Shown here in pieces: positions 24,642 to 29,177 of a stretch of DNA of 29,177 bases (positions are counted from its first letter, which is position 1; each line of letters starts with the position of its first letter). The stretch comes from Candidatus Cloacimonadota bacterium (GTDB lineage: Bacteria; Cloacimonadota; Cloacimonadia; Cloacimonadales; Cloacimonadaceae). The notes beneath the pieces are model-generated. The model did not search any database and was not told where the DNA came from. It saw only the letters and a program-made list of their open reading frames with translations. Location: positions 1 to 29,177 of the forward strand of contig JAEWNJ010000019.1 in NCBI GenBank assembly GCA_023392795.1, given 5' to 3'. A program made the translations under genes and the position numbers.

Positions 24642-25480
24642 TATTTACCTTCCTTTGCCTGAACTCTGGTCACCAGGTCGGCATAGGCGTTGCAAAACTC
24701 AGGGCGAATCTCTTTGCGCAGGATGCCGCGCTGGATTTTCCCCGCAACTTGCTCTGGAGGAAGCTTTTCCACGGCAGTGAGCGGGATGGAGTTGTCCCTG
24801 AATTCCTTCATCATCTGCGGTGCGCCACCCTTCTTGTTCAATCTGCCAAAGATCACTGGACAGGCAGAAACGACCTCGATGAGTGAAAAACCGGGATGTT
24901 CAATTGCGCTCTGGAAGTAGTTTTGCATTTCCATCACGTGGAATGCGGTGGTTCTGGCCACAAAGCTTGCTCCGGCTCCCAAAGCCAGATTGCAGATGTT
25001 GAAATCCGGCTCGATATTGCCGTATGGCGCTGTGGTAGCTATTGCTTCATGCGGAGTGGTGGGTGAGCATTGGCCACCGGTCATGCCATAGATATTGTTG
25101 TTGATCAGGATCACGGTGAGGTCGATGTTTCTGCGGGCAGCGTGGATCAGATGATTTCCGCCAATCGCAGTGCAATCGCCGTCTCCGGTTACCACGATCA
25201 CCTTCATGTGAGGTTTATGCAGCTTCACCCCGGTGGCAAAGGCAATCGCCCGGCCATGCAGGGTGTGCAGGGTATTCAGATCGATATACACCGGCATACG
25301 GGAAGAGCATCCGATTCCGGATACCATCACCACGTCGTCGCGGTTCACATTCATGGAAGCCAGGGCACGGATGATGGCTCCGAGGACGATCCCGTTGCTG
25401 CATCCGGCGCACCATACATGCGGAAACTTCTTATCATGACGCAGGTACTGATGTACCACTTTTTGAGGGATATTAGCCAT
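24641..25480 (-). CDS. korB: 2-oxoacid:ferredoxin oxidoreductase, beta subunit (TPP-binding)
   Basis: The 279-residue subunit binds thiamine diphosphate and probably an iron-sulfur cluster. The TPP motif begins GDGDCTAIGGNHLIHAARRN (from residue 99) and ends about 30 residues later in NNNIYGMTGGQ. Cys24 and Cys27 (WCAGCSNG), Cys58 (GIGCSSR) and Cys206 (SACPVIF) are candidate cluster ligands, as in other members. It is the catalytic partner of the alpha subunit, which ends 1 bp upstream, and overlaps gamma by one base. The TTPHEAIATTAPYGN segment after the TPP motif is typical of Kor/Vor-type beta subunits. Confidence 0.93.
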   Translation of the reverse strand: MANIPQKVVHQYLRHDKKFPHVWCAGCSNGIVLGAIIRALASMNVNRDDVVMVSGIGCSSRMPVYIDLNTLHTLHGRAIAFATGVKLHKPHMKVIVVTGDGDCTAIGGNHLIHAARRNIDLTVILINNNIYGMTGGQCSPTTPHEAIATTAPYGNIEPDFNICNLALGAGASFVARTTAFHVMEMQNYFQSAIEHPGFSLIEVVSACPVIFGRLNKKGGAPQMMKEFRDNSIPLTAVEKLPPEQVAGKIQRGILRKEIRPEFCNAYADLVTRVQAKEGK

Positions 25481-25481
25481 T

Positions 25482-26726
25482 TTAGCAAGCCTCCTTGATT
25501 TTGCGCAGGATGTCGTTTGGCGTGATCAATTGGCCATTGACGCGCTGGATGGTGATCACATCCCCGTCGCTCTTGTCTTTGGTTAGGCGGCGGATTTCGT
25601 GAATCAATTGTCCCTGATTGAGTTCCGGTACAATCACAGTTTCCACGTCGCGCAGCATTTTACGCACCGCGTCATCCGGGAAAGGCCAAATCGTCAGCGG
25701 GCGTAGCAGTCCCACCTTGATGCCTTCGTAGCGCGCCATGGCGATGGCGGCTTTAGCGGCGCGGGCAGTGATTCCGGCAGCAAAGATGGCGATTTTCGCA
25801 TCGTCCATCTGATGGCTCTCGATCTGCACAAGGTCGCGGATGTTATAAGAGATTTTTTTGCGCAGACGATCCATCATCTCGCCGGCTTCGCTGGATTTAT
25901 TGGTGGGGAAGCCATGCGCATCGTGAGTAAGTCCGGTCACATGAAATCTATATCCTTCGCCGTAGCTGGCAAGGGGTGAGAGATACTTTTGGTTCTCGTC
26001 GTAGTGTTTGTACCAGTGAGGAGGAACGGTAGGCTTGATGCGATTGATTACGCGTACATTCGCCATATCGGGAAGGCGCACGGATTCGCGCATATGGCCG
26101 ATCACTTCGTCCATCAGCAGGATTACGCAGGTGCGATACTTTTCGGATAGATTGACCGCTCTGATGGTAAGTTCATATGCTTCCTTGACGCTGTCAGGAT
26201 AGAGCACAATCGCCGGTGAATCGCCATGAGAACCCCATCTGGCCTGCATTATATCGCCCTGAGCGGGGCTGGTCGGCATACCGGTCGATGGTCCAAGACG
26301 TTGCACATTCAGAACCACGCACGGTGTTTCAGTGATTTTGGCAAAACCGATACCTTCCTGCATCAAAGAAAATCCCGGGCCGCTGGTGGCGGTGAGGGAC
26401 TTTGCTCCTGCCAGGGAAGCTCCGGTGATGGCACATATCGAGGCGATTTCATCTTCCATCTGCACGAACACTCCGCCACGTTTGGGCAGTTCGGCAGCCA
26501 AAATCTCCGCCACTTCCGTGGACGGGGTAATCGGATAACCGGCAAAGAAGTTCACTCCGGCGTCCAGGGCGCCATAGGCAACGGCTTCATTACCCTGCAT
26601 GATCACGGTCTTGCGTTCACGGGTGGACTGCAATTCCTTGATCTTGCTTTCTTGCTTCACGGTTTCTTTCTTTGGTTCCTTTTTGGGGGTCTTAGCCTTG
26701 GTGGTATCGCTTTTCTTCTTCAGCAT
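25482..26726 (-). CDS. korA: 2-oxoacid:ferredoxin oxidoreductase, alpha subunit
   Basis: The 414-residue subunit holds the pyrimidine-binding half of the TPP site. Conserved blocks are MQGNEAVAYGALDAG (43-57), FFAGYPITPSTEVAEIL (60-76), EDEIASICAITGASLAGAKS (91-110), TSGPGFSLMQEGIGFAK and NLSEKYRTCVILLMDEVIGH, close to the KorA-type alpha subunits. The first ~40 residues are an unusual Lys/Glu-rich tail (LKKKSDTTKAKTPKKEPKK...). An internal Met43 lies at the usual family start, but the ATG at 26726 overlaps the korD stop by one base in the same TAATG style as the neighbouring junction, which supports the long form. The order delta-alpha-beta-gamma is the usual one. Confidence 0.93.
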   Translation of the reverse strand: MLKKKSDTTKAKTPKKEPKKETVKQESKIKELQSTRERKTVIMQGNEAVAYGALDAGVNFFAGYPITPSTEVAEILAAELPKRGGVFVQMEDEIASICAITGASLAGAKSLTATSGPGFSLMQEGIGFAKITETPCVVLNVQRLGPSTGMPTSPAQGDIMQARWGSHGDSPAIVLYPDSVKEAYELTIRAVNLSEKYRTCVILLMDEVIGHMRESVRLPDMANVRVINRIKPTVPPHWYKHYDENQKYLSPLASYGEGYRFHVTGLTHDAHGFPTNKSSEAGEMMDRLRKKISYNIRDLVQIESHQMDDAKIAIFAAGITARAAKAAIAMARYEGIKVGLLRPLTIWPFPDDAVRKMLRDVETVIVPELNQGQLIHEIRRLTKDKSDGDVITIQRVNGQLITPNDILRKIKEAC

Positions 26727-27025
26727 TATTTCTCCTTGGCTCCGGTGATCGCAAAATCAGGACACAGGCGGTCACAGGTCTCGCAATGGATGCATTTCTC
26801 GGGTGCCTGAACGTAGGGCGAGCCATCGCTCTTGAGGCCCAAGCAGCCTGTGGGACAAAAAGCTACGCAGATGCCGCACTTTTTGCACCAGTTGTAATAG
26901 ATCAACACCGGGGAATCTTTTTCGCCGGGAGCCTTGACTTCAGTGAGTTCCACTTCCATCTTTTCCAGCGCATCTTCCTCTTTGATGATCATGCCCGCAC
27001 GGTCTTTAATGACTTTGGTGGACAT
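26726..27025 (-). CDS. korD: 2-oxoacid:ferredoxin oxidoreductase, delta subunit (2[4Fe-4S])
   Basis: The 99-residue ferredoxin-like subunit carries two full cluster motifs: C47-C50-C53-C57 (CKKCGICVAFCP) and C78-C81-C84-C88 (CIHCETCDRLCP), with C61 as an extra Cys. It passes electrons from the TPP site to free ferredoxin. About 40 residues precede the first motif. GGAGG lies ahead of its ATG. It is 27 bp downstream of the aminotransferase gene and overlaps korA by one base. Confidence 0.93.
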   Translation of the reverse strand: MSTKVIKDRAGMIIKEEDALEKMEVELTEVKAPGEKDSPVLIYYNWCKKCGICVAFCPTGCLGLKSDGSPYVQAPEKCIHCETCDRLCPDFAITGAKEK

Positions 27026-27052
27026 TGTTCCTCCAGTATTTATGTGATTTGT

Positions 27053-28270
27053 TTATTTCTTGGCAAGGACGTCTTTAAAGAAGCTACCCAGGCGTTTTGC
27101 GCCTTCTTCGTTTTTCTCCAGGGTTTCATAGGAGAAGTTCAGACGCATGGTGTTTTGACCGCCGCCATCGCAGTAGAACGAAGTTCCGGCTACGAAAGCT
27201 ACGTTTGCCTGTTTGATGCAATCCAGCAGCAAGGCATTGGTATCAATGTGTTTGGGAGCATAAGCCATCATAAAGAGGCCGCCTTCAGGCTTGGTCCAGG
27301 TGATTTCTTCCGGCATGTATTTATCCAGGGCGGCCAGGAAGCCTTTCTGCTTCACGGAATACATCTTGCGGATATCTTCAATCTTGGGATCCAGCAGACC
27401 CTTTTCCATGTAACGGGCAGCGATTCTCTGGGTAAAGGGAGGAGTGCACAGATCGGTGGCCTGTTTGCCGACAACGATCTTATCCAATACGTCAGGATGA
27501 CCAACCACCCAGCCAATGCGGAAACCGGGGCAGAAGATCTTGGAGAAAGTACCCAGCATCACCACATGACCGGTGCCATCCATTTCGTACATGGTCTTCT
27601 GAGTTTCGCCTTCATAGCGCAGCTCGCGGTAAGGGCTGTCTTCGATGATCAGCACGTCATATTTGTGCGCCAATTGGATGATTTCCTTGCGGCGTTTCTC
27701 GGTCATGGTAACGCCCGCGGGATTCTGAAAATCGGGGATCAGATAGATGAATTTCGGCTTCTTACCCATGTCGGCCAGCTTCTTCAGCTCAGCTTCCATG
27801 ATTACGGGATCTTCGCCTTCATCGTCCATGGGAATGCCGATCATTTTGGCGCCATAGGAATTGAAGGCAGAAAGACCGCCCAGGTATGATGGCAAGCCAA
27901 CGATCACATAGTCGCCGCGGTCGATGAACATCTTGCCGATCAGATCCAGAGCTTGCTGAGAAGCCGTGGTGATGATCATATTCTCGATGCCCATGTCGAT
28001 GCCCTGGGCTTTGTAACGTTCCACCAGCATGGTACGCAACAGGATGTCGCCTTCGGTGGCGCCATACTGCAGAGCCATGGCAGCTTCATTTTCCATCACT
28101 TCCATCATGATGGTCTTCAGATCTTCCACTGGGAAAGTCAGCGGGCTGGGAAACCCACCGCTGAATGAGATCAAACCGGGAGTGCCCAAATACTTCAGGA
28201 GCTCACGGATAGCCGAACGCTTCATCCCCTTGATGTTGGTGGATAATGCTTCTTGCAGATTGGTGATCAT
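27053..28270 (-). CDS. PLP-dependent class I/II aminotransferase (2-aminoadipate/MocR-like)
   Basis: The 405-residue product is a fold-type I aminotransferase. The start at 28270 is chosen because GGAGG lies 7 nt before it; a longer frame to 28369 overlaps the upstream gene. Features are LISFSGGFPSPLTFP near the N-terminus, LQYGATEGDILLR, the cofactor motif PDFQNPAG (N183), D211 and Y214 (EDSPYREL), the Schiff-base lysine K244 in GTFSKIFCPGFRIGWVVG, and a C-terminal NTMRLNFSY. This resembles the LysN/2-aminoadipate group, which accepts several amino acids including branched-chain and aromatic ones. It sits directly before korDABC, so it probably makes the 2-oxoacids that the oxidoreductase uses. 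The exact substrate is not known. Confidence 0.92.
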   Translation of the reverse strand: MITNLQEALSTNIKGMKRSAIRELLKYLGTPGLISFSGGFPSPLTFPVEDLKTIMMEVMENEAAMALQYGATEGDILLRTMLVERYKAQGIDMGIENMIITTASQQALDLIGKMFIDRGDYVIVGLPSYLGGLSAFNSYGAKMIGIPMDDEGEDPVIMEAELKKLADMGKKPKFIYLIPDFQNPAGVTMTEKRRKEIIQLAHKYDVLIIEDSPYRELRYEGETQKTMYEMDGTGHVVMLGTFSKIFCPGFRIGWVVGHPDVLDKIVVGKQATDLCTPPFTQRIAARYMEKGLLDPKIEDIRKMYSVKQKGFLAALDKYMPEEITWTKPEGGLFMMAYAPKHIDTNALLLDCIKQANVAFVAGTSFYCDGGGQNTMRLNFSYETLEKNEEGAKRLGSFFKDVLAKK

Positions 28271-28290
28271 GATAGATCCTCCATTTATCT

Positions 28291-28581
28291 TTATTTTTCT
28301 TCGTAAACCAATACTTTCTTGTTTGCCTTGCGCCAGGCCTTGTAGGCTTCCTTGATTTCCAGCTCCCACACAATGCGCTTGTCCACATCCTCGAAGGTGA
28401 TGATGTCTATGTAAAAAGTACGCTTATTCTTGCCCACAAAACTCTTCTTGGGGAATTCCACCACAGTCTCGCCTTCGATATTGAGGATCGTAACCTCGTT
28501 CAGAAATACGCCTTCAGCTATTTCCAGAACCGCTCTGGCCTCAACGCTGCCAGTTTGCACATCACGAAAATGTATATTCAT
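28291..28581 (-). CDS. SpoVG-like protein
   Basis: The 96-residue product resembles SpoVG, a small nucleic-acid-binding regulator known from Firmicutes and spirochaetes. The match lies in the order of blocks: an N-terminal 'ARAVLEIAEGVFLNEVTILN', then EFPKKSFVGKNKRTFYIDII, corresponding to SpoVG's 'MP.K......F.DI', and a final 'ELEIKEAYKAW'. The resemblance is moderate; a divergent DUF-type protein is possible. A GGAGA site precedes the ATG. It is first in the operon, about 20 nt downstream of a predicted transcription start and 20 bp upstream of the aminotransferase gene. Confidence 0.6.
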   Translation of the reverse strand: MNIHFRDVQTGSVEARAVLEIAEGVFLNEVTILNIEGETVVEFPKKSFVGKNKRTFYIDIITFEDVDKRIVWELEIKEAYKAWRKANKKVLVYEEK

Positions 28582-28608
28582 ACTGTCTCCAATTCACTAT
28601 TGAATCCC

Positions 28609-28636
28609 CCTATAAATCCTATGCATTAAGAGTCAA
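28609..28636 (-). promoter_or_regulatory. Sigma70-type promoter for the SpoVG-like/kor/mce operon
   Basis: On the - strand TTGACT (28636-28631) and TATAGG (28614-28609) are separated by 16 bp. The start site would fall near 28602, giving a 5' UTR of about 20 nt with GGAGA just before the ATG at 28581. It is the best promoter match in the window. Confidence 0.6.
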
Positions 28637-28722
28637 GTGTTTTTTGACGCCGGCTCCCATCCCCCGATTTTCAGCCATGGGAAGTTTTGCTGTGCGAACG
28701 CTCGCTGTGACATCCATTAGAT

Positions 28723-28778
28723 AGGCGGTACGGCGACCGCCTGTACAATCTCGTGTACGGGCGCTCGCCGTAGCGCCC
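28723..28778. repeat. Inverted pair of REP-like hairpin units (BIME-like)
   Basis: Two related hairpin units lie head to head. Unit B (28754-28778) reads TGTAC, then stem GGGCGCT, loop CGCCGT, stem AGCGCCC. Unit A, on the opposite strand (28747-28723), reads TGTAC, then AGGCGGT, CGCCGT, ACCGCCT. The loops are identical; the stems differ at two positions, and each difference is matched on the other arm so pairing is kept. The TGTAC flanks face each other across 6 nt and can pair. This layout matches REP/BIME elements. The rest of 28582-28947 shows only the promoters listed here and weaker hairpins at 28780-28850. Confidence 0.75.
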
Positions 28779-28866
28779 TAGGTTTTCAGAAGTCGAAAGC
28801 GTTCGAAGCTCTCTTCTCCTGAGCAGACCTCCCTCGGAGCTGCCGTTTGCCGCGTGAAAATAATGC

Positions 28867-28894
28867 TTGACGAATCCACGCGCCTGAATAAGGC
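28867..28894 (+). promoter_or_regulatory. Possible promoter of the OMPP1/FadL-family gene
   Basis: TTGACG (28867-28872) is followed after 16 bp by TAAGGC (28889-28894), a weak -10. The 5' UTR would be about 45 nt and includes AAAAGGAG before the start codon. Confidence 0.35.
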
Positions 28895-28947
28895 TCACCG
28901 AGATGGTGTAAAAGCCACAATATTCGTCGTTTAAAAGGAGTTGAATG

Positions 28948-29177
28948 ATGATCAGTATTCGCAATCTGTCAGTTCTGATGTGTCTGGTGCTACTGGCTGG
29001 GAATCTCTTCGCCGGCGGCTTTGCTCTTACCGGTGTCGGTTCACGTGCCACCTCTATGGGTGGTGCCTTCCGCGGTTTATCGGATGATTCGTCAGCCATG
29101 TTCTGGAATCCTGCAGGTCTGGGGTTCATGAATGAAAATTCCGTCCATTTGGGGGGAACTTTTATTCTACCGTCCGC
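28948..29177 (+). CDS. OMPP1/FadL/TodX-family outer-membrane protein, N-terminal part
   Basis: The gene runs off the window after 76 codons. The ATG at 28948 is preferred over the one at 28945 because AGGAG (28936-28940) then lies 7 nt away. A signal peptide (ISIRNLSVLMCLVLLAGNLFA) leads into GGFALTGVGSRATSMGGAFR, then SSAMFWNPAGLGF. The order 'G.. RA.SMGGAF.....D..A.. NPAGL' is the hallmark of the N-terminal hatch of OMPP1/FadL-like beta-barrels and the related PorV/UPF0164 proteins. These import hydrophobic compounds or assist secretion; which applies cannot be told from the fragment. Confidence 0.85.
   Translation, partial: MISIRNLSVLMCLVLLAGNLFAGGFALTGVGSRATSMGGAFRGLSDDSSAMFWNPAGLGFMNENSVHLGGTFILPS

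Noticed and set aside
26786..27889. 367-codon open frame on the + strand
   Set aside because: Antisense to korD and the aminotransferase, both clearly real; the translation shows no recognisable domain.
28671..29129. 152-codon - strand frame over the REP-like pair
   Set aside because: It runs antisense through the start of the OMPP1/FadL gene and its middle is a translation of the palindromic repeat.

Overview
The window looks like chromosomal DNA of a Gram-negative, anaerobic, amino-acid-fermenting bacterium. A secretin, a FadL/OMPP1-type outer-membrane protein and secreted proteins imply an outer membrane. A ferredoxin-linked 2-oxoacid oxidoreductase beside an aminotransferase and a methylmalonyl-CoA epimerase points to amino-acid fermentation with propionate-type metabolism. 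This would suit Candidatus Cloacimonadota (WWE1) or a relative, but that is inference: no marker gene for firm placement is present. No tRNA, rRNA, CRISPR array, insertion sequence or phage gene was seen.

Layout. (1) 1-6927, + strand: end of a PilT-type ATPase, then a condensed type IV pilus alignment module made of a PilM-PilN fusion, a PilO-PilP fusion and a short PilQ secretin, followed closely by a hybrid histidine kinase. (2) 6951-7100: a 113-bp inverted-repeat element and a short tandem repeat lie between converging genes. (3) 13550-7102, - strand: the classic rpmF-plsX-fabH-fabD-fabG-acpP-fabF-rnc operon for fatty acid and phospholipid synthesis. plsX starts with TTG and rpmF is a 59-residue gene. 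(4) 13551-14307: about 750 bp without a credible gene, with a potentially structured segment. (5) 14308-17421, + strand: a large orphan sensor kinase with about seven membrane helices at its N-terminus. (6) 17422-17833: a gene-free stretch with a - strand terminator. (7) 23570-17834, - strand: a three-gene unit of a secreted von Willebrand A protein, a sensor kinase with an extracytoplasmic FG-GAP-like propeller, and an NtrC-family sigma54 activator. (8) 28581-23684, - strand: a seven-gene operon (SpoVG-like, aminotransferase, korDABC, mce) with a good promoter at 28609-28636 and a textbook terminator at 23628-23663. (9) 28582-28947: a divergent intergenic region with an inverted pair of REP-like hairpins, then the start of an OMPP1/FadL-family gene.

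How the genes work together. The pilus block builds the inner-membrane alignment complex and outer-membrane pore of a type IV pilus, and its neighbouring hybrid kinase may tune it. The fab block makes acyl-ACP and acyl-phosphate. In the kor block, transamination gives 2-oxoacids, KorDABC oxidises them to acyl-CoA with reduction of ferredoxin, and the epimerase serves the methylmalonyl-CoA route. The VWA-kinase-regulator unit resembles an envelope or surface sensor feeding sigma54-dependent transcription.

The most unusual signals are the VWA/propeller-kinase/NtrC unit with its degenerate kinase H-box, the two pilus-gene fusions, and the REP-like pair whose two copies differ by compensatory base-pair changes.
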